A stretch of 64,000 bases of DNA, taken from positions 62,001 to 126,000 of the forward strand of contig NZ_JPFU01000012.1 of NCBI RefSeq assembly GCF_000722695.1, given 5' to 3'. This DNA is from Streptococcus mitis (lineage in GTDB: Bacteria; Bacillota; Bacilli; Lactobacillales; Streptococcaceae). A model generated the notes under the pieces. The model did not search any database and was not told the DNA's origin. It saw only the letters and a program-made list of their open reading frames with translations. A program made the translations under genes and the position numbers. Each line of letters starts with the position of its first letter. Positions within the stretch are counted from its first letter, which is position 1. Below, one piece after another: positions 1 through 8,192 of the stretch.

Positions 1-476
1 AAGAAGCTCCTAAAGCCCTCAATGGTCAAAGTTTGGCTGAACATTTTCATGTCACGCGTCAGGTCATTGTACAGGATATTGCAATTTTGAGAGCCGATGG
101 CGCTCCTATCCTATCCACCAATCGTGGCTACGTCTATAAGCAAATTGATACTAACCCTTATGTTCATAAACTTTTTAAAGTGAAACATGAAGTTGAAGAA
201 ATCGGTCAAGAACTCCTCGCTATCGTAGATAATGGTGGACGTGTTCAAAACACCTTGATTGACCATCCCGTTTATGGAGAAATTGAAACCTTGCTTAAAC
301 TTTCTTGCCGCCGAGACGTTCAACATTTTCTAGAACAAGTCGAGCATTCTGATTTTAAACCTTTATCTGAATTGACAGATGGTATCCATTACCACCTAGT
401 TGAAGCCGAAACACAACAAGACCTCCACTATATCGAGGAGGCCTTGGATAAGCTCGGTTATTTAGTAAAAGACTAG
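1..476 (+). CDS. niaR: NiaR, NAD-biosynthesis transcriptional repressor (5' end outside window)
   Basis: The reading frame is open from base 3, so the start codon lies left of the window. What remains is the end of an N-terminal winged helix (LAEHFHVTRQVIVQDIAILR, an HTH_11-type recognition helix) followed by a 3H domain with the spaced histidines that bind metal and nicotinic acid (around DHPVYGEI and DGIHYHLVEAE). In this family the protein senses niacin and represses niacin uptake and NAD synthesis genes. Its stop codon overlaps the stop of the convergent MutT remnant. The last ~66 bp are duplicated at 6452-6520. The internal TTG at 33 is not the start, because the HTH begins upstream of it. 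Confidence 0.85.
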   Translation, partial: EAPKALNGQSLAEHFHVTRQVIVQDIAILRADGAPILSTNRGYVYKQIDTNPYVHKLFKVKHEVEEIGQELLAIVDNGGRVQNTLIDHPVYGEIETLLKLSCRRDVQHFLEQVEHSDFKPLSELTDGIHYHLVEAETQQDLHYIEEALDKLGYLVKD

Positions 477-800
477 AAAATTTTCTTTTCCAAATCGTCT
501 TCTGTACGGCGAGGGTAGAAAAATTCAGATTTGTCCGGAGCTTCCATCATTTCCATCAAAGGTAACATATCATAGGCCAGATCCAAGTTTGGAATCTGGT
601 CTTTTTGCACCCAAGAAATTTCTCTTTCATCTGAAGAGCGAAGGGTACCAGAGAACTCAGTCGCCTTATAACAAACGACAATATAGCGCCTACCTGTATC
701 TAGTGGCCAATTTTTAATGCCGACAAGTTGAGGATTTTGGATAGTCAATCCTGTTTCTTCATAGATTTCACGAATGACAGACTCTGCGAAAGACTCGCCA
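411..800. repeat. Direct repeat copy 1 (niaR tail + MutT 3' part)
   Basis: About 390 bp, nearly identical to 6452-6841 with the same offset throughout (6041 bp). It contains the last niaR codons and the C-terminal two thirds of a MutT gene. The two copies flank the large surface-protein gene, which suggests that the ~6-kb segment arrived with or through a duplication of this stretch. Confidence 0.85.
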
Positions 801-862
801 TGCCTGTGCCCCTCTTTGATCTAATATAATGCTCCTTGTTTAAAATCTGTACTATATGCCAT
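473..862 (-). pseudogene. MutT/NUDIX hydrolase remnant joined to a transposase-like 5' scrap
   Basis: The minus-strand frame carries the C-terminal part of the same NUDIX protein that is intact at 6514-6981 (shared IQNPQLVGIKNWPLDTG, PNLDLAYDMLPLMEMMEAPD and PRRTEDD). The N-terminal half, with the glycines of the Nudix box, is missing. Instead, upstream of ESVIREIYEETG the frame reads HRHGESFAE, then an in-frame TAG, then a start reading MAYSTDFKQGALY. That start resembles the first residues of IS630-type transposases (inference). The gene cannot make a working hydrolase. It is the decayed partner of a duplication, not a second functional gene. Confidence 0.8.
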
Positions 863-1007
863 AGCTTTATCATAGCATGCTTTTTTTAAACCAAACAACT
901 ATAAAGTATTATCGTAACTGCCCAATAACGAGGCATATTGAAAAAAATCTCCAGATTAGAGAACTCGCTGATAGTTCCTAATCTAGAGATTAAATGAGAT
1001 TTTCTAC

Positions 1008-4000
1008 TTATGCTTCCTCTTCATCATCTTTCTTCTTTTTAGCAAATAGTAAACCAAATGCTCCAAGAAGAGATAGAACTCCTAATGAACCGGTAGCACG
1101 ATCTTCTTTGGTACCCGTATTTGGTAATGCGGCATGACTTTTAGAATCATTTTGTTTCGGTACATTATTCTCTGATGAAACTGGTTGAGAATTTGAAGTG
1201 ACTACTTCAGGCTCACGTGTTGTATCATCAGATGGCACTACTGATGCTGGTTGAGGTTTGTTTTCTCCACCTTGTTCTTCTTTAAGTGTCTCAGTTGGTT
1301 CTACAATTTCACCATTCACCTCTCCTGTAAATTCCGGAAAATCAAGTGTAGCAGGTAAATTCGCCTCTATAGAGTTAATTCTTTCTATTCCTTCAATTTT
1401 TGCTGTTTCTACAGCTGCATTTGTTGTTGCTGTTTTTATTCTTACAATAGCAGCCATCGCTGCTTTTTCAGCTTTGTCTTTAAGGATGTCTTTATCGTTA
1501 TCTGTAAATTCTTTACTTGATTCTATAGATTTAATCTTAGTATCTAAAGCTTTTTTCACTTCTGCAATGGCGTTTGATTTTTCTATTTCTGTAGGGAATG
1601 GCGCCCCATCTAACTTCTCTTTAGCTGTGCTAATTGCTGATAATGCATTGTTGACTTCCGTTTGTGTCGCATTATCTTTAGCTAATACGACTTTACCTGC
1701 TGTTACTGCTTGATCGTACGCGTCTTTCTTACTTGCTTCGGCATTGTAGTAAGCTGCACTTGCCTTAGTTTCTGTATCACCTGTGCTTGTCGCTGTTTGG
1801 AGTGCGTCTTTGTTTGTCGCGTTTCCTCCTAATGCATTCTTAGCTGTGGTAATTGCTGATAATGCGTTGTTGACTTCCGTTTGTGTCGCATTATCTTTGG
1901 CTAGTACGACTTTACCTGCTGTTACTGCATTGTCATACGCTGTTTTCTTACTTGCTTCGGCATTGTAGTAAGCTGCACTTGCCTTAGTTTCTGTATCACC
2001 TGTGCTTGTCGCTGTTTGGAGTGCGTCTTTGTTTGTCGCGTTTCCTCCTAATGCATTCTTAGCTGTGGTAATTGCTGATAATGCATTGTTGACTTCCGTT
2101 TGTGTCGCATTATCTTTAGCTAGTACGACTTTACCTGCTGTTACTGCATTGTCATACGCTGTTTTCTTACTTGCTTCGGCATTGTAGTAAGCTGCACTTG
2201 CCTTAGTTTCTGTATCACCTGTGCTTGTCGCTGTTTGGAGCGCGTCTTTGTTTGTCGCGTTTCCTCCTAATGCATTCTTAGCGTTAGTAATCGCACTTAC
2301 GGCATCATTTACTTCCGTTTGTGTCGCATTGTCTTTGGCTAGTACGACTTTACCTGCTGTTACTGCATTGTCATACGCTGTTTTCTTACTTGCTTCGGCA
2401 TTGTAGTAAGCTGCACTTGCCTTAGTTTCTGTATCACCTGTGCTTGTCGCTGTTTGGAGTGCGTCTTTGTTTGTCGCGTTTCCTCCTAATGCATTCTTAG
2501 CTGTGGTAATTGCTGATAATGCGTTGTTGACTTCCGTTTGTGTCGCATTATCTTTAGCTAATACGACTTTACCTGCTGTTACTGCTTGATCGTACGCGTC
2601 TTTCTTACTTGCTTCGGCATTGTAGTAAGCTGGAGTTGCCTTAGTTTCTGTGTCACCTGTGCTTGTCGCTGTTTGGAGCGCGTCTTTGTTTGTCGCGTTT
2701 CCTCCTAATGCATTCTTAGCTGTGCTAATTGCTGATAATGCGTTGTTGACTTCCGTTTGTGTCGCATTATCTTTAGCTAATACGACTTTACCTGCTGTTA
2801 CTGCATTGTCATACGCTGTTTTCTTACTTGCTTCGGCATTGTAGTAAGCTGCACTTGCCTTAGTTTCTGTATCACCTGTGCTTGTCGCGGTTTGGAGTGC
2901 GTCTTTGTTTGTCGCGTTACCTCCTAATGCATTCTTAGCTGTGGTAATTGCTGATAATGCATTGTTGACTTCCGTTTGTGTCGCATTGTCTTTGGCTAGT
3001 ACGACTTTACCTGCTGTTACTGCATTGTCATACGCTGTTTTCTTACTTGCTTCGGCATTGTAGTAAGCTGCACTTGCCTTAGTTTCTGTATCACCTGTGC
3101 TTGTAGCGGTTTGGAGCGCGTCTTTGTTTGTCGCGTTTCCTCCTAATGCATTCTTAGCTGTGGTAATTGCTGATAATGCGTTGTTGACTTCCGTTTGTGT
3201 CGCATTATCTTTAGCTAATACGACTTTACCTGCTGTTACTGCTTGATCGTACGCGTCTTTCTTACTTGCTTCGGCATTGTAGTAAGCTGCACTTGCCTTA
3301 GTTTCTGTATCACCTGTGCTTGTCGCGGTTTGGAGCGCGTCTTTGTTTGTCGCGTTTCCTCCTAATGCATTCTTAGCGTTAGTAATCGCACTTACGGCAT
3401 CATTTACTTCTGTTTGTGTCGCATTGTCTTTGGCTAATACGACTTTACCTGCTGCTACCGCATTGTCATACGCTGTTTTCTTACTTGCTTCGGCATTGTA
3501 GTAAGCTGGAGTTCCTTTGGTTGTTGTATCTCCTGTGCTTGTCGCGGTTTGGAGCGCACCTTTATTAGTTGGTCTTCCACCCAATGCATTCTTAGCGTTA
3601 GTAATCGCACTTACGGCATCATTTACTTCTGTTTGTGTCGCATTGTCTTTGGCTAGTACGACTTTACCTGCTGTTACCGCATTGTCATACGCTGTTTTCT
3701 TACTTGCTTCGGCATTGTAGTAAGCTGGAGTTGCCTTAGTTTCTGTATCACCTGTGCTTGTCGCTGTTTGGAGCGCACCTTTATTAGTTGGTCTTCCTCC
3801 CAATGCATTCTTAGCTGTGGTAATTGCTGATAATGCATTGTCGACTTCCGTTTGTGTCGCATTGTCTTTGGCTAGTACGACTTTACCTGCTGCTACTGCA
3901 TTGTCATACGCTGTTTTCTTGCTTGCTTCGGCATTGTAATAAGCTGGAGTTCCTTTGGTTGTTGTATCTCCTGTGCTTGTCGCGGTTTGGAGCGCACCTT

Positions 4001-6197
4001 TATTAGTTGGTCTTCCACCCAATGCATTCTTAGCGTTCGTTATCGCACTTACGGCATTATCTACTTCCGTTTGTGTCGCATTATCTTTGGCTAGTACGAC
4101 TTTACCTGCTGCTACTGCATTGTCATACGCTGTTTTCTTACTTGCTTCGGCATTGTAGTAAGCTGGAGTTCCTTTGGTTGTTGTATCTCCTGTTGTTGTC
4201 GCAGTTTGGAGCGCACCTTTATTAGTTGGTCTTCCCCCCAATGCATTCTTAGCGTTCGTTATCGCACTTACGGCATCATTTACTTCCGTTTGTGTCGCAT
4301 TGTCTTTGGCTAGTACGACTTTACCTGCTGCTACCGCATTGTCATACGCTGTTTTCTTACTTGCTTCGGCATTGTAATAAGCTGGAGTTCCTTTGGTTGT
4401 TGTTTCATCCGAAAGCGCTGCTGTTAACGCTGACTTATTAGCAAGTCTCTCTGTAGCTCTTCTTTCATCACTAAACCATGATCCACGTTCACCTGGGTCA
4501 GTATCATTCTCTCTTCCATTTAACTCTATTACAGTTATCGCTTTAAAAGCTGTAGTCCCCAGCTCACTAACTCTATAATTACTTGCATTGATAATTGCAG
4601 TTCCTTTTCCCCCAGTAGAAGCAACAACATCAGCCGAAGCTAAAACAGAATATCCTGAAGGATAAGCATTACCACTATTATCCCATCCATTTGTACTTCC
4701 TCCTCTGACTAGGTAAACTTTAAATTTTGACCCAGTTGGTGCTGGAGAAAATGTAGGAACTTCTACTTCAATGGTTGGTTTTTCTTTAGCTTTCCCCTCT
4801 AAAGCAGTATTTTGTGTTAGAATAGTAGGTTTTCTTAAAGCAGTATAATATCCAAAATTAAAACTTTTCGTTCCTTTAGCAGTAGTGGCTGTCACCGTCA
4901 TATTCCAAGAACCATTAGATGGTGTATTCCCCTCAAAATATAACTCTGCTTCTTTACCGTTGATTTTCTTTTTTACTTGTAATGGGAATCCCTGATTACC
5001 TGTAACTTCAATATTTGTAAAATTATCACTGGCAGAAATAGCTTTAATTTTCATAACGTTTCCAACTATCCCTTGGTTGGCAGGTGTTACAAATACATTC
5101 GAACTATCAAACGTTCGTCTAGTTCCATTCCATCGTCCAATTTGAACATCAGCTAATTCTGGTTTAGGTGCAGCTCGTAGTCCACTACCTTCAGGCAAAG
5201 TAATCCCATTCAAGATATGATTATGTCCTGCGATATTCCTATCATTTGGCTCAGTATTTTGGGCTTTCTTCCCTACTGTTTCTTTACCATTTGTTGTATC
5301 TAGTTTAGGAGTATTTTCCTCTAGTGGTTTATGAGTCGTTTTCACACGTCTTAAACTACTGTTTTTGTAATTAACTAACTCTTTATATACAGAATTAACT
5401 TCCTCTTGATTTTTAGCAGTTGTTAATACTTCTTTAGCCTTTGCAACTTTTTCTTTTAATCCCTTTACTGAATCCTCAGTGTATTTTTCTGGATTCAATT
5501 TGTCAATTTCTTTTAAAAGCGTTTCCAATTTGGTTTTATTATTGAACACTTCCTCGACTTTGACATCTTTTACAGATTTTTTGATTTCTTCAGTCTGATT
5601 AACAAGTGTCACAGCATTCTCTGATACTTCAAACTCTTTTTTATCTTGAGCTTTAGAACCAGATCCATCTTCCTTGTTAGAAGCTTTATCTTTAGTCTTA
5701 GACTTAAGTAGACGCACTTGCTCTGTAAGAAATTGAACTCGACTTACTTGACTTGCAATCGCTTCCTCAGAAGTATTTTCTCCATTAAGTAAACGGTTAT
5801 TTTCATCGGTTAATTGAGTAAGTTGATTAGATAAACTTACTAAACTTTCCTCGTCTACTTTTGCAATCGCAGCTTGAAGTTCACTAATAGCCTGAACAAG
5901 AGGAGACTGATCCACTAGCTTCTGAGCAACTGGTATTTTATCACCCACTACTTCCTCTTTTGATTTCTCTATAGGATTCTCTTTAGGTGGAACTCCTTCT
6001 GTCAGTTCCGTAACACCAACATTTACCTTTTCAGTATTCGCCGTAGCAGGTGATACTGGTAAAGTGTCTGCCTTAACCGCACCATTTGCAAAAAACATTA
6101 ATGCTGCTACGGCAACACTTGCAGCACCAAAATGGTACTTACGAATAGAATAACGGAATACCTTTTCTCCGTTCACTTCACGATATGATTTTCTCAT
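1008..6197 (-). CDS. Large YSIRK/LPxTG cell-wall-anchored surface protein with 13 tandem repeats
   Basis: 1729 residues. The N-terminus has the YSIRK-type signal (FRYSIRKYHFGAASVAV, residues about 14-44, ending ANGAVKA), which directs secretion at the septum. Residues ~75-290 are coiled-coil-rich and lysine/glutamate-rich. A β-rich section (~340-560) looks adhesin-like and contains no family I can name. Thirteen 73-residue repeats of FIVAR type follow (~585-1535), then a short helical segment, a proline/serine spacer, and the sorting signal LPNTG with a hydrophobic tail and KKKK-DDEEE end. Sortase A should anchor it to peptidoglycan. FIVAR-type repeats often form rigid stalks that present an adhesive head; that role here is inference. 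The start has an AGGAGAG ribosome site. It lies between duplicated niaR/MutT segments, consistent with acquisition by recombination. Confidence 0.9.
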   Translation of the reverse strand: MRKSYREVNGEKVFRYSIRKYHFGAASVAVAALMFFANGAVKADTLPVSPATANTEKVNVGVTELTEGVPPKENPIEKSKEEVVGDKIPVAQKLVDQSPLVQAISELQAAIAKVDEESLVSLSNQLTQLTDENNRLLNGENTSEEAIASQVSRVQFLTEQVRLLKSKTKDKASNKEDGSGSKAQDKKEFEVSENAVTLVNQTEEIKKSVKDVKVEEVFNNKTKLETLLKEIDKLNPEKYTEDSVKGLKEKVAKAKEVLTTAKNQEEVNSVYKELVNYKNSSLRRVKTTHKPLEENTPKLDTTNGKETVGKKAQNTEPNDRNIAGHNHILNGITLPEGSGLRAAPKPELADVQIGRWNGTRRTFDSSNVFVTPANQGIVGNVMKIKAISASDNFTNIEVTGNQGFPLQVKKKINGKEAELYFEGNTPSNGSWNMTVTATTAKGTKSFNFGYYTALRKPTILTQNTALEGKAKEKPTIEVEVPTFSPAPTGSKFKVYLVRGGSTNGWDNSGNAYPSGYSVLASADVVASTGGKGTAIINASNYRVSELGTTAFKAITVIELNGRENDTDPGERGSWFSDERRATERLANKSALTAALSDETTTKGTPAYYNAEASKKTAYDNAVAAGKVVLAKDNATQTEVNDAVSAITNAKNALGGRPTNKGALQTATTTGDTTTKGTPAYYNAEASKKTAYDNAVAAGKVVLAKDNATQTEVDNAVSAITNAKNALGGRPTNKGALQTATSTGDTTTKGTPAYYNAEASKKTAYDNAVAAGKVVLAKDNATQTEVDNALSAITTAKNALGGRPTNKGALQTATSTGDTETKATPAYYNAEASKKTAYDNAVTAGKVVLAKDNATQTEVNDAVSAITNAKNALGGRPTNKGALQTATSTGDTTTKGTPAYYNAEASKKTAYDNAVAAGKVVLAKDNATQTEVNDAVSAITNAKNALGGNATNKDALQTATSTGDTETKASAAYYNAEASKKDAYDQAVTAGKVVLAKDNATQTEVNNALSAITTAKNALGGNATNKDALQTATSTGDTETKASAAYYNAEASKKTAYDNAVTAGKVVLAKDNATQTEVNNALSAITTAKNALGGNATNKDALQTATSTGDTETKASAAYYNAEASKKTAYDNAVTAGKVVLAKDNATQTEVNNALSAISTAKNALGGNATNKDALQTATSTGDTETKATPAYYNAEASKKDAYDQAVTAGKVVLAKDNATQTEVNNALSAITTAKNALGGNATNKDALQTATSTGDTETKASAAYYNAEASKKTAYDNAVTAGKVVLAKDNATQTEVNDAVSAITNAKNALGGNATNKDALQTATSTGDTETKASAAYYNAEASKKTAYDNAVTAGKVVLAKDNATQTEVNNALSAITTAKNALGGNATNKDALQTATSTGDTETKASAAYYNAEASKKTAYDNAVTAGKVVLAKDNATQTEVNNALSAITTAKNALGGNATNKDALQTATSTGDTETKASAAYYNAEASKKDAYDQAVTAGKVVLAKDNATQTEVNNALSAISTAKEKLDGAPFPTEIEKSNAIAEVKKALDTKIKSIESSKEFTDNDKDILKDKAEKAAMAAIVRIKTATTNAAVETAKIEGIERINSIEANLPATLDFPEFTGEVNGEIVEPTETLKEEQGGENKPQPASVVPSDDTTREPEVVTSNSQPVSSENNVPKQNDSKSHAALPNTGTKEDRATGSLGVLSLLGAFGLLFAKKKKDDEEEA
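1600..4446 (-). repeat. 13 x 219-bp tandem repeats inside the surface-protein gene
   Basis: Thirteen consecutive 219-bp (73-codon) units, each with the landmark AYYNAEASKK and ending KNALGG. Two sequence classes are visible. Units 1-5 (N-terminal) are joined by GGRP-TNKGALQ and mostly use TTTKGTPAYY. Units 6-13 are joined by GGNA-TNKDALQ and mostly use TETKASAAYY. The variant KKDAYDQAV recurs in units 6, 9 and 13. Such near-identity predicts copy-number change by slipped recombination. Confidence 0.95.
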
Positions 6198-6513
6198 CTA
6201 ATCGCCTCTCTCCTATTTTTATTTTAGAGGTACTAAAAAATCCCCCCCCTTAAATATTTTAGGAATTTAAGGAAAGGATATGCTTTTTAATTTTGGGTAC
6301 CACACTTGTTTTAAAAACATAGTACACTTTCTATTTTACATCTTTCTTAGAAAAATTAACAGTATAACCCATATATTTTTTCTAATTTAGCATTTAATTT
6401 TAGCAAGTATATATACTTTTTTCCTAATCTTCTACTACTATTAGACAGGAGACACAACAAGACCTCCACTATATCGAGGAGGCCTTGGATAAACTTGGTT
6501 ATTTAGTAAAAGA
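6198..6513. other. Upstream region of the surface-protein gene
   Basis: AT-rich, no gene. On the minus strand it supplies the ribosome site of the surface-protein gene and an 8-base G run (positions 6242-6249, C on the plus strand) about 45 bases before its ATG. I see no convincing -35/-10 pair. The right part, from 6452, is the start of direct repeat copy 2 and repeats the last niaR codons without any upstream niaR sequence. Confidence 0.6.
6242..6249. repeat. Poly-C(8)/poly-G(8) tract in the surface-protein 5' leader
   Basis: Eight consecutive C on the plus strand, 45-52 bases upstream of the minus-strand ATG at 6197. Homopolymer G/C runs of this length are rare in this AT-rich sequence. 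They are prone to slippage, so length could alter leader structure or promoter spacing. Confidence 0.6.
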
Positions 6514-6841
6514 CTAGAAGATTTTCTTTTCCCAATCGTCTTCTGTACGGCGAGGGTAGAAAAATTCAGACTTGTCAGGAGCTTCCATCATCTCCATCAA
6601 GGGTAACATATCATAGGCCAGATCCAAGTTTGGAATCTGGTCTTTTTGTATCCAAGAAACTTCTCCTTCATCTGAAGACCGAAGGGTACCAGAGAACTCA
6701 GTCGCCTTGTAACAAATGACAATATAGCGCCCACCTGTATCTAGTGGCCAATTTTTAATGCCGACAAGTTGAGGATTTTGAATAGTCAACCCTGTTTCTT
6801 CATAGATTTCACGAATGACAGACTCCGCAAAAGCCTCACCA
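6452..6841. repeat. Direct repeat copy 2 (niaR tail + MutT 3' part)
   Basis: Partner of 411-800. In this copy the niaR fragment is only a ~69-bp scar, while the MutT gene is complete. Confidence 0.85.
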
Positions 6842-6981
6842 TTTTCTACATGACCTCCAGGAAAGGCATAACCTGACCAGCGATTGGTTTCAGGAGCGCG
6901 ATACTGCATCACCACGCTCTGGGTTTCTAAATCTTCAATCAGACAAATGTTTGTTAAAATCGTTAATTGTGCTCGGGACAT
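6514..6981 (-). CDS. MutT/NUDIX family hydrolase
   Basis: 155 residues from the ATG at 6981. A GTG 12 bases upstream would add four residues, but the ATG fits the shape of close relatives. A full Nudix box is present (GHVENGEAFAESVIREIYEE plus TGL), the Mg-binding loop that hydrolyses nucleoside diphosphates linked to another moiety. Family members in streptococci are annotated as 8-oxo-dGTP or related pyrophosphatases; the substrate cannot be read from the sequence. It is the intact counterpart of the broken copy at 473-862. It is followed by the niaR scar rather than by real niaR, so the original convergent niaR/mutT pair has been split by the inserted surface-protein gene. Confidence 0.88.
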   Translation of the reverse strand: MSRAQLTILTNICLIEDLETQSVVMQYRAPETNRWSGYAFPGGHVENGEAFAESVIREIYEETGLTIQNPQLVGIKNWPLDTGGRYIVICYKATEFSGTLRSSDEGEVSWIQKDQIPNLDLAYDMLPLMEMMEAPDKSEFFYPRRTEDDWEKKIF

Positions 6982-7053
6982 AAATTTACTCACTTTCTAA
7001 TTTATTAAATTTTCAGACTTACTACCAGAGATATTATCTTTTACTTTTTAAAA

Positions 7054-7542
7054 TTATTTAGAATAAAATACCATTCGTTTTTCCTTTATGGGCTTTCCAA
7101 GTTCAAGCATCTTTTCTTGTCCATCAAAAGTAAAACCCATTTTTTGATAGAAAGCAATGGCGCGCTTATTATCTTTCAATACCCATAAAAAAATTTCAGA
7201 AAAATGATTAAGAGCAGTCAAAGCTGCTTTCATTAACTTTTGTGAGATACCTTTTCCGTAATAGTCTTTTAAAACATATAAAGCAATAATTTCACCAGCT
7301 TGAATAGTCTCATCACGAAAGTTGCCATAACTGATAAAACCAACTACCTTCACGCCATCTATCGCAATCAATGTATTTTCTGGATACTTTTGACTGAAGA
7401 ATCGACATCTTTCTAATGTCATCGTCTCCTGAAATTCTGCAGGCAAAAGATCGTCATAAGCCTCTCTCCACGTCTGCCAATGAACGAGGGACTTACCTTC
7501 TATCTCTTCAGGAGTTTCCATCTGTTTGATCATAATCGTCAT
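7054..7542 (-). CDS. GNAT family N-acetyltransferase
   Basis: 162 residues with a single GNAT fold. The acetyl-CoA loop motif is YYGKGISQKLMKAAL (about residues 94-108, the Q/RxxGxG/A pattern as YGKGIS), preceded by IIALYVLKDYY (β4) and followed by LWVLKDNKRAIAFYQKMGF, the typical β5/α4 segment. It transfers acetyl groups from acetyl-CoA to an amine; the substrate is unknown. An AGGAGA site precedes the first ATG. It is 14 bp downstream of the reductase gene and probably shares its transcript. Confidence 0.88.
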   Translation of the reverse strand: MTIMIKQMETPEEIEGKSLVHWQTWREAYDDLLPAEFQETMTLERCRFFSQKYPENTLIAIDGVKVVGFISYGNFRDETIQAGEIIALYVLKDYYGKGISQKLMKAALTALNHFSEIFLWVLKDNKRAIAFYQKMGFTFDGQEKMLELGKPIKEKRMVFYSK

Positions 7543-7556
7543 TTGTTTTCTTCTCC

Positions 7557-8183
7557 TTAATTCAACACCCTGACTTCCTTTGCTACTTTTTGTAGAAATT
7601 TTTGTCTTGTTGAACTTGTATTCACTTCACGTCCTAACTCTCCTAAGATTAAAACCCTCTTTGTTTTTATGCCACAGTGATTCAATACAGCATTCTTTAA
7701 TACTGATATTCCATAACTGTCTGGAATATTAATCGGACCTGAAAATACTTTGTACCACAAAGTTGGTGCCATAGATGTTGCATAGATACTAGCTGTTTTT
7801 CCTTTTAGTAACTTTTTGAACTGTCTACCTATCAAGTAGTTCAAAATAAAGCTTCCTTGATTGTTGGCAGAGTATGCAACGCCTGGCGTAAAAACACGAT
7901 CAATCCACCCCTTCAATAGACTAGGCATACTACTCCACCAAATAGGATAAACAAAAATGAAATGATCTGCCCACTGAATTAATTCCTGAGAGCGTAGAAT
8001 AAACGGATCGTCCTCCATCCTTTGTCGATAACCATAACGTAAAACAGGATCAAACTCTTTCTCATTAAGATTAATCACTTCAAGTTCATGTCTCTTTGAG
8101 TCTATATTTTCTACAATCGTTTGAAAAATTGCTTGACAGTAGCTTTCTTTATCAGGATGTCCATTGATAACTAAAATATTCAT
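7557..8183 (-). CDS. NAD(P)H oxidoreductase, flavodoxin-like (NQO1/YwrO/MdaB type)
   Basis: 208 residues of the Flavodoxin_2 family. The N-terminus MNILVINGHPDKESYCQAI is the FMN/FAD phosphate-binding loop. FVYPIWWSSMPSLLKGWIDR is the hallmark flavin-contacting segment, with FTPGVAY after it. Members reduce quinones or nitro compounds with NAD(P)H in the cytoplasm. The gene sits 9 bp downstream of uvrB and upstream of the acetyltransferase, in a minus-strand run. The physiological acceptor cannot be told from sequence. Confidence 0.85.
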   Translation of the reverse strand: MNILVINGHPDKESYCQAIFQTIVENIDSKRHELEVINLNEKEFDPVLRYGYRQRMEDDPFILRSQELIQWADHFIFVYPIWWSSMPSLLKGWIDRVFTPGVAYSANNQGSFILNYLIGRQFKKLLKGKTASIYATSMAPTLWYKVFSGPINIPDSYGISVLKNAVLNHCGIKTKRVLILGELGREVNTSSTRQKFLQKVAKEVRVLN

Positions 8184-8192
8184 AAAATTCCC

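Noticed and set aside
1600..4446. CRISPR-like periodicity
   Set aside because: The 219-bp units are contiguous coding repeats with no spacers and stay in one reading frame; no cas genes nearby.
1258..4578. Many plus-strand ORFs of about 61 residues repeating every 219 bp across the surface-protein gene
   Set aside because: They are antisense shadows of the repeat array, identical in spacing and without ribosome sites of their own.
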